Shown here: in pieces, positions 37,186 through 49,608 of the stretch
Position numbering within the stretch: the stretch's first letter is position 1
Layout of the letters: every line of letters begins with the position of its first letter
Source of the DNA: Poronia punctata
Taxonomy: Eukaryota > Ascomycota > Sordariomycetes > Xylariales > Xylariaceae
Length of the DNA stretch: 64,000 nucleotides
Assembly (NCBI GenBank): GCA_022579005.1
Contig: MU401517.1
Span: forward strand, 62,001-126,000
Direction of reading: 5' to 3'
The notes under the pieces: model-generated
Told to the model about the DNA's origin: nothing
Seen by the model: only the letters and a program-made list of their open reading frames with translations
The model's database searches: none
Translations under genes and position numbers: made by a program

Positions 37186-37604
37186 TTGTTAGAAGAAACA
37201 GTTGTAACTAAGGTATATAAGGTAGAGTAAGGGTCTGTTCTAGTCTGTTTATTGGTGGTCTATTCAATGGGGGATTACACAATGGGCCACTCACAATAGC
37301 CGATGGACAATCGACAATGACCCTGTATATGGGTAGTGACTTAGGTACAAGGGCTAAGGGACATGTAGGTAGTAAGGGCAATACAATAGAGAGAGACATT
37401 GGCTGGATAGCAGACATGTAGGAAGTCTACGGAAAAACTTGGAGTGTAACTGTAACAACTCGGAACCCTAGGGGCTCTCTTTATTATCCTCCCACTTCTC
37501 AGAGGTCCCTCACATCCAACTACCTACTACAACTTCTACTTTTCCACGTTGTTTACATCAGTCAACTATCGATACCATACCGAGTAAACAAATCTTCCTC
37601 TGCA
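37186..37604. promoter_or_regulatory. Upstream region of the unknown gene at 37605
   Basis: Contains imperfect repeats of GGTCTGTTCTAG/TCTGTTTATTGG and of CAATGGG (37265-37290). No other gene is supported. Confidence 0.35.
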
Positions 37605-38615
37605 ATGGCTCCACGGTATTTGCCGCTCCAGAATCTGATGTTCAAAGGTTACGTCAATGGCCTCCGCTGGGAAACCAAGGGCTACAAACAACATGATGAC
37701 GCCGGCAACCTAGTTCATGTGCATAGAGACCTCCTGCACCACCCATATTCCTCCCACGTCTCCAAGGTTCTCTTTCGTGCCACAGGCTCCCGCTTAAAAA
37801 AGGTCGCCGCTGAGCTCCTGGCGGACATATACAACAAGGGCTGCGAGCACATTCATCTCTGCGGCGGCATGGAGCCTCAAGACTTCTGGGCAAGCGCCAA
37901 AAATTGTTGGGCCTGGTCCAGTTACTTCAAGGACGAAGCGTTCTGGGCCATGACTTACAAACTCTTCCATGCCCGAGCCTTGTATCTCGACACCTCCCCC
38001 ACCAACGCAGCGGTAGAAGGCAATTGTCTCACGAGTGCCTTGGACCGTTTCCACGACAGCTTCATGAGGGCATACGATGCCGAAGCCATCCTCATCCCCC
38101 TGACCGGCAAGTTCTCTCGAGGGGGGAACGAGGTCACTGAGGACGAGTATTTCATCTGCCAGCATTTTAATACCGAGTGCCGACAGACGCGAGAGGCCTA
38201 CTTTGGCCTCTCCACACCAGATTCCGAAGGCGATGGTACCGATCGCATCATCACCACTGCTGTCCCAGACGGGGACCTCAGCTTCGACCCCAACGCGGCC
38301 ACGTACATGCCACGGTCAAGGGCTCCGGCGGAGGGTCCCGAGGATGTCAAGGGCTTCTTCGAAAGCCTTGGCACTGATAACCCGCGTTTCGACCGTAGGG
38401 ACGCTTACCAAGAGATCGAAGAGATGTTCCGCAGAGCAAAGGAAGCGGAAGAGCGGGAGCGGATTCAAGAGATGATGGATGAAAAGGAAGAGAACGACAA
38501 AGAGGATGAAGATAAGAATAAGGAAGATGGCGCTGGGGACGTCGTTATGGGTGATTATAACCATGAGGACGGTGTTGGAGACGCCGGCTTCGGAAATCTT
38601 GGGATCCATCAGTGA
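37605..38615 (+). CDS. Protein of unknown function with acidic C-terminus; paralogue of the gene at 55066
   Basis: A 336-residue intronless protein of an unrecognised family. It shares with the gene at 55066 the N-terminal MAPRYLPL/MPRFVPL start, the block GLRWETKG, the helical region ending FHARALYLD, ALDRFHDSF and the block REAYFGLSTPDSEGDGTDR. The first 200 residues look globular and mostly alpha-helical with several Trp and Cys. The last 70 are a charged coil (RRAKEAEERERIQEMMDEKE) and then an Asp/Glu-rich tail. No signal peptide or membrane segment. A MYND finger gene follows on the same strand. Function unknown. Confidence 0.75.
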   Translation: MAPRYLPLQNLMFKGYVNGLRWETKGYKQHDDAGNLVHVHRDLLHHPYSSHVSKVLFRATGSRLKKVAAELLADIYNKGCEHIHLCGGMEPQDFWASAKNCWAWSSYFKDEAFWAMTYKLFHARALYLDTSPTNAAVEGNCLTSALDRFHDSFMRAYDAEAILIPLTGKFSRGGNEVTEDEYFICQHFNTECRQTREAYFGLSTPDSEGDGTDRIITTAVPDGDLSFDPNAATYMPRSRAPAEGPEDVKGFFESLGTDNPRFDRRDAYQEIEEMFRRAKEAEERERIQEMMDEKEENDKEDEDKNKEDGAGDVVMGDYNHEDGVGDAGFGNLGIHQ

Positions 38616-40450
38616 TGCCCTGGAAAGGCAAAGAAGTCGGTCACAAGACACTTTGCCGGGCAGAATCAAAGTGTTGTCTCCAGATGAACACCAGCCATCT
38701 GTGAAAGCCTTGCTTTGAATCATTCAAGTTTTATCCCAAGCCAACATCGCGCATACAGCAAGCAATGTTGGACATGTTGGGATTGTTGTAAATAATCCAG
38801 CTGCGAGAGGCACAACTCAGAGACGCACCGCTAGCCCACAATACTACCTATCTGAAAAAAAGATAAGGTAGTCAAGTCCAGGCTACCGATAAATCTGACC
38901 TGGCCTCGTCTCTAGGAATATATCATGCTTGATTCTTGAAACATCACCGGACATAACCGTGAGCTACTTATTTCGTGTGGAATTGTAGACATAGGTCTCT
39001 GGCCTGCTCAATAACTTATCCCAGGGTATAGTAGACCCGTTACTGGTGTCTTTCTGGTTCTCATCTGAGCTTCAAGATATCGTATCAAGATCTCTGTAGG
39101 TTAGGTCCATGTCTACCTGACGTACATCTCTGCACGTGAGCTTCAATTATGGTTGTATTCAAAGCCACACATAAATGGGGCAGGCGCCACAAATCGATGC
39201 TGCTAGCGGTACATGAGTGCAACCCCACCCAAGGCGCCAAGTCCAATGACATTCTCAAAGTTACATTGGCACCTACCTATATACTTACAAGTTACTCGCA
39301 TACCAGATGCCATCATACCACCAACTCTGTCAAGGGAGCGGGAGAGAATACCTACCTTAGATAGAAGGGAAGAAATCTCCAATGCTAGCTAAGTAACTAG
39401 CTGGAGATACCTCGGGGCATACAACATAAGTGGGGTTGGGTTCGATTCCTAAAAGTGCTATTGGTATTCCGCCTGTGGCTTCTTTGCTGGCTGATGGGCC
39501 GTGTCTGCCCCCCTGCATAGACAGGTACCTGCCAGGGAAGTACCTCCCTTGGTAACCATGACACTACTCGTAGCTATGACAAGGGGATATGACAATCTCC
39601 CTTTGCTCAAGTTGCTCAAGTACTTGTACGTGTACTCGTATATTGTCTGTTACAAACAGTTTATAAGGCACCATGTTCCATACATATCTGTCGGCAATGT
39701 GTCAAGTCCATAATGATAACCACCATGATTTAGGTACTCAAGTTGGAATATGAAGGAAAGAGATACTCAGACTAAGCTGGTGCCAAGACACGTGTGAAAC
39801 ACAGTGGGTATACATGTAAACGGTCACTCAGACTAATACATTCAGCTACGGTATCTACGTGTACTAGTCGAGGGACTAAGTGATATGTACATCCTAACAC
39901 GTGAGTATTCTTGCAAGCGGCAACCCAGACTAATGTATTCAGCTACGGTACTATTTAAGGAACTAAATTCAAATCTAGGACTAGGTAGCATCACAATAAT
40001 GTCGACCCAAGGTCTAATACGTCGTAAAATCCAAGACGTACCAAATGCGGGGAACAGTGTATAATATCCAAGCAGGCGGTGCCTGCAGACCGAGGCCCTC
40101 ACCGCCGGCAGGAACTCCTCAGTTACTCGTGGGTACATAGGCGTTTGCACGGTTATTTACATGTCTACGGTGTACATTCCCGAGATCTACAGTCTAGTCG
40201 AAGGACAAACCTGAAATAACGGCTGGTGAGGAGGGATGACAGGGTTTGGCAGAGTTATAAAAAGACAGATGGAGTTCTTTTCTCCCCATCTTTAACAAAT
40301 CCACCTCCATACCCTACTTTTCGTCTCTCGTGCTACGGTAGAACAAACCCCACTCCAGTAACAAACATAGCCAGCCCGCCGCACTAATCACCTTAGTGGC
40401 CGCAGGCTACTTACTAGGTAGGTAGTTGGCAATACATTCTTGCAAGCGGT
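38616..40450. other. No gene seen
   Basis: About 1.8 kb. Contains two TACTCGTA octamers (39565, 39633) and an imperfect repeat: ACTCAGACTAATACATTCAGCTACGGTA (about 39827) recurs as CCCAGACTAATGTATTCAGCTACGGTA (about 39927), 99 bp apart. No coding signal recognised. Confidence 0.45.
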
Positions 40451-42111
40451 ATGGATCCAGGCAATAATCGGGTCGACATCTCCAACCCATTTAAGAGATA
40501 CGTAGGACCTAGAGGACCCCTCCGTCACCGGTGTCCTCTGTGCCCGGCGTCAGGGGATGGTTCCGGGCTGCTCCGGTGCACGGCATGTCTTGCGGTTCGA
40601 TACTGCAGCCGTGAGCACGCGGTTGCTCACAGGCCTCAACACAAGTCTGCCTGCAACAAGATAAAAAAGGCTCGCGCGAAGCTTGCCGACGAGGAGACCC
40701 TTGTCCGTCAGTGGCCCCTGCAGAACGCTTTCCAAACACATGTTGGTCGCTTCTGGGATTTCTTGCCTACGCGCGGCTACCTGCAAGCCCGCTTCACCCT
40801 AATCCGGGACCACCTGCTCATTTTCGGCACCTTGGACAGCATTACCGAAGCGCTCGAACATGGCCGGGATTTGCTGAGGCTATCCAACGAGGACACCCTC
40901 CAGGTGCGGAATCTTATGCCGGCGCTGATGCTGCGGCTGGATCTCGACCAGGAGTGCTATGATTTTGTGCGGAACTGGGCCTATTATGGCCCGCGTGGCA
41001 CCCAAGATCGCCCTGATCCGAGGTTGCTACTCGGTGATCTCAAAGGGGCCAATGTTCTCGAGGAGCCCGAATTCCTCATGGACATCTCTTCTAATTTACA
41101 CTTCATCGTTGCTATTATACTGCTCAAGATGAAGCTGCTCGTAGATGCCCTCAGCATCAAGGCCACACGGAAAGTCCTGCGCAACCGTCTTCCCCTAGAG
41201 CTCCTTGATCACGTTGAGACCTTTGTACTCCGGAGCCCCATTTCGCCCAAACTCTTCCTCCGAAAGAGTGACTTCGATCTGGCAAAGATCCGCTTCAAGC
41301 TCATATACCATATTCAGAGGCTCGGCAACAATCTCTGGGAAGTAGACGATGATTTTTCAATGCATCTCTTCTACCCACATGAAGCACTCGACACCAAAAC
41401 ACACCCGGAATTCCTCCCGGAATCGCAACGAGCACTTCGGTACTCGTACGCAGCAGTAAGTATTTTTTTTTTCTTTCCTCTTTTGATACACTGTCGAGGA
41501 ACCCCGCCCCCCCCTCCTTCTATCTTTTCAATACCTGCATATCTTGTTTGTCGAACGGCCGATTTACATGCAACCAAATAATCGATAGGCTCTAACTTTG
41601 GTTTTTATCATTGTTCTAGTTCTCAGAGACTGAGGGTGTCCTGCCGCTTCTGTGGGATGCAAGAGAGTGCCTGTTGCAGTGCCATTCTAATGAGGCTATA
41701 AGAAGGAGGAGATTTCTCACGTCGCAAGAAAACATGCCTGATTTGAATGATGTCTGGGTCTTCCTACACCACGCCATGCTGAATGCGACCTACTTTGGTC
41801 CCTGGTCCGAACGCCCTTCTGAACTGGCGATCAGGGATGGCAGAGAGGATTGGAAACCGGCCATGGAAGTTGAGGCAGAAAAAGAGGAGCACAAAACATG
41901 GCCCTGTTATGGCAAACATGACCATGACCATGACCATGACCACCTAGACGATGATGAGGATGATGAAGAAGATGACAATGATTCCACCCTGTCCTTGGAA
42001 GAGTGGCGCAGCAGGATTAACCCACAGGACCGGGAGAATAACAAGGAATTCTACGACTTCGCCGAGCGCTTGTTATTTGCGGGAGAGGGAGAAGGCCAAT
42101 TCTTTTACTGA
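40451..42111 (+). CDS. MYND zinc-finger protein
   Basis: A 498-residue protein in two exons (40451-41455 and 41620-42111; intron GTAAGT..TTCTAG). Residues 28-68 form a MYND finger with ligands C28, C31, C43, C46, C52, H56, H64 and C68 and the conserved Tyr before C52. MYND fingers bind short Pro-rich ligands and here are probably a protein-interaction module. The rest is a long helical region without a recognised SET or other catalytic domain. The tail carries HDHDHDHDH, an alternating His/Asp run that could bind metal ions, followed by an acidic stretch DDDEDDEEDD. Role unknown. Confidence 0.82.
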
Positions 42112-43015
42112 GGGGAAAGAATTAATTCACTGTTGAGCCGGACTTGGCTTGGACCATGTCTGTCACGTCTTTGGAGCTCTCGTAGCTGTTGATCAGCTTG
42201 AAAACATCTACCCTAATTAATGTATACAGCTGCTACTCTTCTCACACGTTAGGATCAAGGAGATTGATTACTTGTATATCTATGTCTGTCTATGGCCTGA
42301 AGTTTAGCCCGGAGTTTTTTTTTTTTTTTCTTTTTTTTGGATATATCTCGAATTTGCTCCAATGGTCCGGGTACCAAGCAAACCTCCCTGGGATCCTTAA
42401 GCTACGTACACCTCCTTTCAAGTTTCATATTTCTCGTGAATAAGGTCTATACACCAAGAGACCTCAAGACCTAAATAATACTCGTACGTTTTGGAACTTG
42501 GACCCAACTACACCCTTTTTCTTCGCTGCTTCCATTCGCACAAAACTCAAACCCTGTAGTGCTTCCCATCTAGGTGCTGATTTGACTAAGGAATGCACAT
42601 GCGTCTCTTCGTACTTAGCTCTAGATCGACGTACATCATGTAGGGACCTAGCTAGACTTGGAAAATATTGAAGTTGTCCTTAGTGTCATCAGCTCAAACG
42701 TCTGAGGCACCTAATCTACCTACTCATAGATCAAAGAAATAATACCAGGTAGGTATACAGGTGACAGGAGGTAACAAAACGGAGATTCCTTTTCTACCTA
42801 CCTACCTAGATAGCCTCATCTACATTGTTCAGGGGGTGCCAGCTTGAGAAGTGTAGGTAAACTAGGTCATCGAAGCCTAAATTACATCTACCACCGTTGT
42901 ATACGAGAAATCTCATCTCAGTCACTCATTCATAGGTGCGGAGCAGATGATGAGCTTAAAGCCAAGAATTAATCAAGTATAGTTATTCATTCGACCAAGT
43001 AACATACAGCCGTTA
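42112..43015. other. No gene seen
   Basis: Converging 3' flanks with a long T run (42314-42340). CCTACCTACCTAG at 42795-42808. TACTCGTA at 42479. Confidence 0.45.
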
Positions 43016-44824
43016 TTACAACCTCTTAATCTTCATCCACTCACTAGTACCTAGACCTAGATTCAGTCCATTCTGGGCCCACCATTTCTTAACTGGTCTA
43101 GGGTCCCCGATGGCATCCTCGAGCGCTTCTTCGATATCGCAAGTCTTGTACTCGACCCTGTGTGTCCGTCCATCGCCACCTACCTGCTCTCCGCGAGCAT
43201 ACTGCTTCCACCATTCTAACACGCTAACATGACCTTGTTTTGTCGGTGCTACGAGGACTTGCGAGTCGAACGAGAGCTTCTCGCCTTTGAGCTCGTGCCA
43301 CGTGTCCAAGACGGCTGTTTGGCCATGGGCGCTCGCCACCTTGCAGACCCCTTCACTATAGCCGACCGGGACACCCGAAGTCTCCCACCATCGGAGTACG
43401 GCTGTTTGCCCGTGTTGAGCAGCAGTCAGGAGACTTCGTCCCGGTTTGAGTATGATGCTGTCATTTCTTAACGCCGCATCCTTCCACCACTCTAATACTA
43501 ATAAGTGGCCCTCCTTAGAGGCCGACTCGAGCGCTGCTTCCGTATATTTCAGCGGCAGGCCGGAACGTAACCACCAGTCGAGTACGTGGACATATCCCAT
43601 CCTCGAAGCGTTGTCTAATGCCTCGGCATCATATTCCTTTTTCAGGAACGAGGGCGACGTGTTCCACCAGCTGAGAATGTCGACCCGTCCGTACACGCCC
43701 GAGGCCTTGTTCGGTAAGAACTTTGCGCTGAACGAGGACCAAAACACTTTGCTCATGTGGGTCTCCAGAAAAGCGAGCACGTCGATGAGGGAGAACTTCA
43801 TGATGAGTTTGACGACGAGGGAGGAAACGTAGCGCAGGCCTTTGGGGGCTTCGGCGAGCTTTTGACAGATAACTTGCGTCTTGGGGCAAGTGAGTATTAA
43901 CCACTCGAGGTCATACATATATATGTCTATGGGGTCCGTCAGGTTCGCCCGGTTCTTCTTCCACTCGCGTGGCTTCTCCAGAGTCGTATACACGTCAAGG
44001 GCTGTGGCGATCTCCCAGTCGCCAACATGTTCGAAGATGAGACTCCAAATCTCGGGCGGCAGACTCTTGGCCACGCGGCGCGGGCTCATGGTATGCATAG
44101 CCTTCTTGGCCGCCACCTCGACATCGTGACCAAGGCTCATGAGCTCGGCCTGGTTTTTGATTATGCCAACCAGGTCGTTAAATGCGTCCCACGAAACCAT
44201 ACGTTTTCCGTGCCTGGGCCCCTCGTAGTGCCATAGAACCGGCGACATCACCTTGATCCAGTTCCATTTCCGTTTTATCTTGCTCAGCTGCTTCTTAGTC
44301 ATTGGGTGCTCCCACATCTGGACCGACATGCCCGGAACCAAGAGAATCTTCTTGGAAACATCCCAGGCCCGTAATACTTCGAGTAGGGTGGTGTCGGCGA
44401 TTCCCAGCATCATCTTCGCCAGGTGATCGGCATCGATAGGGGCGAGGACGAGCAAGTCGGCCCAATCGCCCAGTTCGAAAGCGATCTGGCGCGCGGATTC
44501 TATAGCATCCTTGGTTCGCTGGTCTGCATCGACAGCAACTGTTGCCAAGCTTCGGTTCTCCATCACTATAATGTCGTGCGTGAGTCGGAAGGGGACGTCG
44601 TCGACAAGAGCGCGGATTTCGATCTGGGCATCTTTCAGGAGACGCACGGCGATCGCCTGAGCATGGGCGACATCTCGCTGCCCATTGGCGGCAACGAGCA
44701 CTCGTAACTTCCTCATCCGTGGCATGTCGTTTACAGAAGCACAAGAGGTACTGCTAGTCGTCGGGAAAGGCGGCGAACTGCGGAACAGCGAAGAGACAGT
44801 ACTTGGATTGCTATTGACCGCCAT
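43016..44824 (-). CDS. Flavoprotein (PPCDC/Hal3-like) domain fused to WW-containing ankyrin-like repeats
   Basis: A 602-residue intronless protein. Residues about 38-200 resemble the flavoprotein fold of phosphopantothenoylcysteine decarboxylase/Hal3. WADLLVLAPIDADHLAKMML corresponds to the usual AP-xAN-xAK segment and PGMSVQMWEHPMTKKQL to the PAMNxxMW-P-Txx segment, but the Asn of each is replaced (D and S), so FMN-dependent decarboxylation is doubtful. Residues about 228-245 (SLPPEIWSLIFEHVGD) look F-box-like. From about 385 on there are repeated units such as YVHVLDWWLRSGLPLKYTEA and HLLVLEWWKDA, a divergent ankyrin type with a conserved double Trp, five or so copies. The combination suggests a regulatory or recognition protein. 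Substrate unknown. Confidence 0.72.
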   Translation of the reverse strand: MAVNSNPSTVSSLFRSSPPFPTTSSTSCASVNDMPRMRKLRVLVAANGQRDVAHAQAIAVRLLKDAQIEIRALVDDVPFRLTHDIIVMENRSLATVAVDADQRTKDAIESARQIAFELGDWADLLVLAPIDADHLAKMMLGIADTTLLEVLRAWDVSKKILLVPGMSVQMWEHPMTKKQLSKIKRKWNWIKVMSPVLWHYEGPRHGKRMVSWDAFNDLVGIIKNQAELMSLGHDVEVAAKKAMHTMSPRRVAKSLPPEIWSLIFEHVGDWEIATALDVYTTLEKPREWKKNRANLTDPIDIYMYDLEWLILTCPKTQVICQKLAEAPKGLRYVSSLVVKLIMKFSLIDVLAFLETHMSKVFWSSFSAKFLPNKASGVYGRVDILSWWNTSPSFLKKEYDAEALDNASRMGYVHVLDWWLRSGLPLKYTEAALESASKEGHLLVLEWWKDAALRNDSIILKPGRSLLTAAQHGQTAVLRWWETSGVPVGYSEGVCKVASAHGQTAVLDTWHELKGEKLSFDSQVLVAPTKQGHVSVLEWWKQYARGEQVGGDGRTHRVEYKTCDIEEALEDAIGDPRPVKKWWAQNGLNLGLGTSEWMKIKRL

Positions 44825-46044
44825 CTTTGCGAGACGGACGTTATAATATATTCACGGGCGACGAGCGGCTAGGCCCGGAACGAGAGATCGGTTTAATGTA
44901 GTTCGATCTGCGCCAAGTCGTTGGGTCGCCTTTCACGTCTTGACACGAGCGCACGCACAGAAAGGCCAATTGGATGGATCGAGTGGCTGCTATATATAAC
45001 AATGCCCCGCCACCGAAACAAGACAAGATCGAGAGACGTGGTGGTTCTGAATGGAAACACTTTCTAAGCAAATACAAACAAGTCAGTTGTAATAGTAACA
45101 GATGTTGAAAGGATTAGGAATCAGAAAAAAGAACAATGTCGCTTCTCAAATGGAAGGAGTTTTCTCATTAGCTAAATGTGATGGTGATTTTTGTCAACCA
45201 AACACGCGGAAATCGCGAGTTGGTGGAGTGACGCCGTATTTAGCTGGGAAAATGGGCATCTATCCATTACCTAAAATATCTGAATAAGTGGGTCTGTGGG
45301 GAAACGAGGTGCAGAATGACGCTCGAGTCGTCCCCACACATGTCAAGGGAGTGCAAGCATTGGTCGATATCTATCAAGAGGAATGTTTCCAATCCCCTTT
45401 TTCTGATAACTACAACGTACACTTCAAACACTGGCCTATGTATACTCGTACACGTACGACGTATTATAAATGGTATGGCCACTTGAACCGGAGTACGTAA
45501 ACAATCTCTTGTACCGCGGACACTAAATTTCATCGAAGTAATACCTAGGTACCTACTGCCAAGCGACACAAGCCCTTTGTGCGTATATCGCCTTTTTACT
45601 TCTGCGTGTACGCGTATATTAGCTACTGGACTGTTGTAACAAAGCCTTTTAATCAGATGGGGAAAAGACAGATGTTCTGAAGATACAATAAGTCTATGAC
45701 GTTCTTGAAATTTGAAATTTGAGACTTGCATCGGAGGGTCCGCGTAGATACCTAGCTCAGGTGTATAATGCAGGCTGGGGCAACATCTGCCCGAAGCATA
45801 GTCATGGACTGAAACAGCGAAACCTACCAGCTAAAAGAATCAAGTATCGGTAAACGCCTGAATAGTCTGGCTTATACACGTCTAACATCATCTCTATTGG
45901 TTTCGGTCCATGCTAAGGAAATATTATTGCTGTGCATAGGGGGTATAATAGGCAGAGTCCAGCTTGTCAGCCAGGACTCGTATCTGTATCAGAAAAAAAG
46001 ATATTCACATGCCAACGCTTGCGTCCGCTTGCTAGCTGTAGTTT
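44825..46044. other. No gene seen
   Basis: Upstream region of the flavoprotein fusion gene and 3' flank of the Whi2-like gene. Several 60-150 codon frames overlap without protein character. TACTCGTA at 45443. Confidence 0.45.
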
Positions 46045-47882
46045 TTAACGCAATCCAATAACACTCATCTCAAGCGTCCACACCCTCCTAATCCAAACTT
46101 TGAGCGGCCCATCCACTCCTTCAACATTGTTCAGCTCCACCCCCTCCCACCAACAACGACGAGCTGGTTTCCGCCAAAAGAGGAGAAGCTTCTGCGCCAT
46201 GCCGACAGCGTTACTCCCCATCTCGTTACCGCGGATGTCGCTTCGGAGCCGGGCAAGGGCCAAGCTGCAGACCACTGCTTTATTAGGTTCGCCCGCACGG
46301 TGACCCCATCGGTCATCATGGTTGAATCCGCTTTTTGATGTCTGGTCAGCCAACACAGCACATGCACGTCAGGTAAACGGAAACAGTCACTCACCCAGCC
46401 GTCAACATATCGATCAAATGAGCCTCTGTCGTCCCAGGCTCATCGCTGCGTTTCAGACCCGAAAAGATGCCGTCCTGCTTCAGCAAAGCCCTAGATGCAG
46501 CACGTTTTACTTCCATCATCTCAGCTTGGCCAATGTCAGGCCGCGGGGGTATGGCATAAAAATCCAGGTCTTCCCTGAGCACAATGATTCCAGCTCGCTT
46601 GCTACCATCTTCACCACGGCCGCCAAGAGAGTCAATAGGCACGACACCACCATCTGGGGAGGAGTTGGGTGAGGGTTCATTAGGTATGGATTGGGCCACA
46701 TTGCGAAAGAACTCGAGCATGTATTGCAGGGAGGCAGGGTCATACTGAGAGGCGAGGTCAGTGAAATGGATATTTAGATTGGACAGGAGGTTGCGGATGA
46801 CGGAGAAGCTAGGCACGCAGGGACTACCGGGGCCGGTTGTGATCAAGCAGCTGACGGTCATATCGGCCCGCGTGACTTGGGAGATAGGGTCATCATAATC
46901 AAGGGTACTGACATCGACTTGAACAGCATCACCATCTGAAAAGCCTCCCATATGGCCTTCGGGGAACAGCCCATTAGGAAACAAAGATAAGAGGACGAAT
47001 TCAGGCAACGTTAATAGTTCATCCCTAGAAAGAACGAAACGTGTCCCCCTGTAAAAGAGAACAAATCTTATTAGTAAAGGCGTCAAAAGTTACTTCAACA
47101 TGCCCCCAGCCTACCTAAGGTCCATCGTAATCGTCTCATCGGCGCCAACATCTACACAGCGAGGTCAGCACTCAAAAGTGGTCGTCCTTCACAAGATGGA
47201 CGATGTTATTACCTCCAATAGTATTGACAGGGGGGCCTCCCTGTTGAACTTGAGTAATAATACTCGCTGCACCCCCGGCGGCCGCCATTAGGTATGTGAA
47301 AGAAAGAAGCGGGCTGTCGCCTTCCGAGTACGCGGGTGGCGGTTCGCTGGATTCGTCGACCTTTTGGGCCGAAGATTCACCTTTGACGTCTTGCGGGAGC
47401 GCGCTTTCGGTTTCGGCGACGGTGTCCTGGAACGAAACAGGGGGTTCGAATGGATGATATTCAGGAGATGGAGAAGCTACAGGTGCGTAGGCTGGCGCTG
47501 CTGCTGCTGACGATGCTCCAGCTTCGGGGAAGACTTGTGAGACTGGGCTTGGTAGCTCGAAGTGATCGCGGGAGAGATTTGAGTCTAGATCAGCGTAAAG
47601 GCTGGAAAACGGAGGTGGTGCTGGGCGCGAGAAGGATGTTGAGGCCGACGCTTCGGAGCCGGGGTAGGGGTACCGGGGCGGAGGAGATCGTCGACAATCT
47701 GGGTTGACGCTGACGTCTTCGTCTTCGTCCAGATTGTGGGCGTGATCTCGGTCTCTATCAACCTGAACTTCGTTCTTGCCAGCGACGTTTGCGTGTTCCA
47801 GTATAGTCTGCGGGAGCCCAGCAGACACGGACTCTCCGTGACTTTCTTCTTGCGAGTCGGACAACGTGGCGGCGGTTTTCAA
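46045..47882 (-). CDS. Whi2-like stress-response protein with BTB/POZ-type domain
   Basis: A 548-residue protein in four exons: 47882-47213, 47151-47115, 47048-46395 and 46330-46045, with introns of 61, 66 and 64 bp. Spliced, the junctions give IG-DVGADETITMDLR-GTRFVLSRDEL and LTAG-GFNHDDRWG. The N-terminal 220 residues are Pro/Ser-rich and probably disordered. GTRFVLSRDELLTLPEFVLL and LFPNGLFPEGH open a BTB-like domain typical of fungal Whi2 homologues, followed by DYDPASLQYMLEFFR and AVVCSLALARLR. Whi2 in yeast works with Psr phosphatases in general stress response and TORC1 control. The 37-nt second exon is small but frame-perfect. Confidence 0.82.
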
Positions 47883-49608
47883 AGGTGATGAACAATCGAG
47901 GGTCGGATGGAGTACGGGGTAACAAGACCGTACCTAACGGAGTGGGAAAGAAAGGTCGGGAGTGCAATTAAAGGCACAGATGGAGCCAGAGGGTAGGTTC
48001 CGCGTCTGGTAATTAGATTAATAAGGACGGCGGACAGGGCGAGGTTGCGGTGGGGATTCTTAATTGGATGGTCGTTGGGACATCTGTTAATTGAACATCA
48101 ACCCAGTACTGGTACTTGCTCTTGATCATCTACTTGGGTCGCACTTGGTCCGAATCAATTATTGTACCGTTGTTGTTTGATGTCGAGTTTCTTACTAACA
48201 GTCGGGTTATTGTAGACCACTATGTTATGAACTACACGTAGATAGCTGGGAATGAAAATTTGGGACTCAGCAACATTATTGTATTCGACGTTGAGTGCAG
48301 TTGAAAGACGGAAGACGAGGCCTCGATCGCTTCTCCCTTGTTGCTGATGCTTAGGAAAGGAGCAGTAGACTACATGTAGGAGGTATCTATCCAAATATGT
48401 ACTTCCTTTTCGACACAGATTTACCCCTTGCGCAAGCCATTTTATTCAGTATCCATTGTCGAGATACTTCATCTCTTAGCCCCATCTTGCATGTTGTTTT
48501 TAATTGCTTTTAGTGGCCCATTAACCGCCGGCGCTAGCTACTTCAAGTCTATTGTCACTCCTACTAATTAGAACTGAGTAAGGTTAGGTACTTAATTTGC
48601 GTAGGACCTATTGAAGTGGGAAGTATCTACCTTGACTGCCAGGACATTGGCTCTCCGCGTACTCGTACATGCCTTCAAAGCTAACATTACAATAGGATCT
48701 CGTCATGCGTACAGAGCATCTTGTAATGCAGCGTTGCCGAAACATACGGGCTTCAACCATCTGTGCTTTGCATGCACGCAATACAAGGACATTCTCCCAA
48801 ATGAGCCAAATACGCAGTGTACCTACCATAACTCTCATGGCATAACAGTAATGCCTCGGCAAGTACCAAAGCGTTAAAGGGTGTACTCTCGTAGAACTTG
48901 TTCATTTACTCTGGCAATGCTTCTCGCAAAAGTCCTCGTAGCCGAGTGATGGCATGGTAGAAATAGAACTAGGTCTCTAAATCTGTAATCCAGTTTTATC
49001 AGCTGTTCAGAGGCTGACCGATCCAAGGAAATATGCGGCTGAACGTGGTGCCATGTCGTAGAAGTGCTTTGTCCGGTATACCGGTCTAGAATACCAGCCT
49101 ACAAGCACATAACTTACTTCCGGCTTATAAAAAGCAGAAGCACATACAGGTCAATCTCAGGCAATTATATCCCTATCCAGAGACTCGGCCGCTTTTACTA
49201 TTTGAAGACATGGAAGCATAAACTCCAATATAGTCCCAGAACTTGTATTTCCCCGTCCAAGCTAATTGGAGCTCTAAGAAACTCGGCCAACTGTTGTAAA
49301 GAAGGATGCCGTGATATTTCTGGCCCGGTTTCGAGCGTTTCATGATACCCCTGAGAGGCAACATCACAAGGAGAGTTTTCGCGTTGGTGGTGGTAAAATC
49401 TATTATCGTCCATGTCAGCTACAGAATATCACATGAATCCCGTCCCTTTTATGAACTCCAAGTTCTATTGGATGGTCAAAGCTCCGTGTCACGACAAAAT
49501 GTCGTATGCCTCCTCACTAAGTGTATTTATTGGTCTTGTCGGCCGGTGGACTTGGAGTTCGGCTGCTTCGTTCCGAGGGATAGGTATCAATTAATCGGGT
49601 CTTTAGGC
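47883..49608. other. No gene seen
   Basis: Upstream region of the Whi2-like gene and 3' flank of the SEC13 gene. Overlapping short frames only. TACTCGTA at 48660. Confidence 0.45.
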
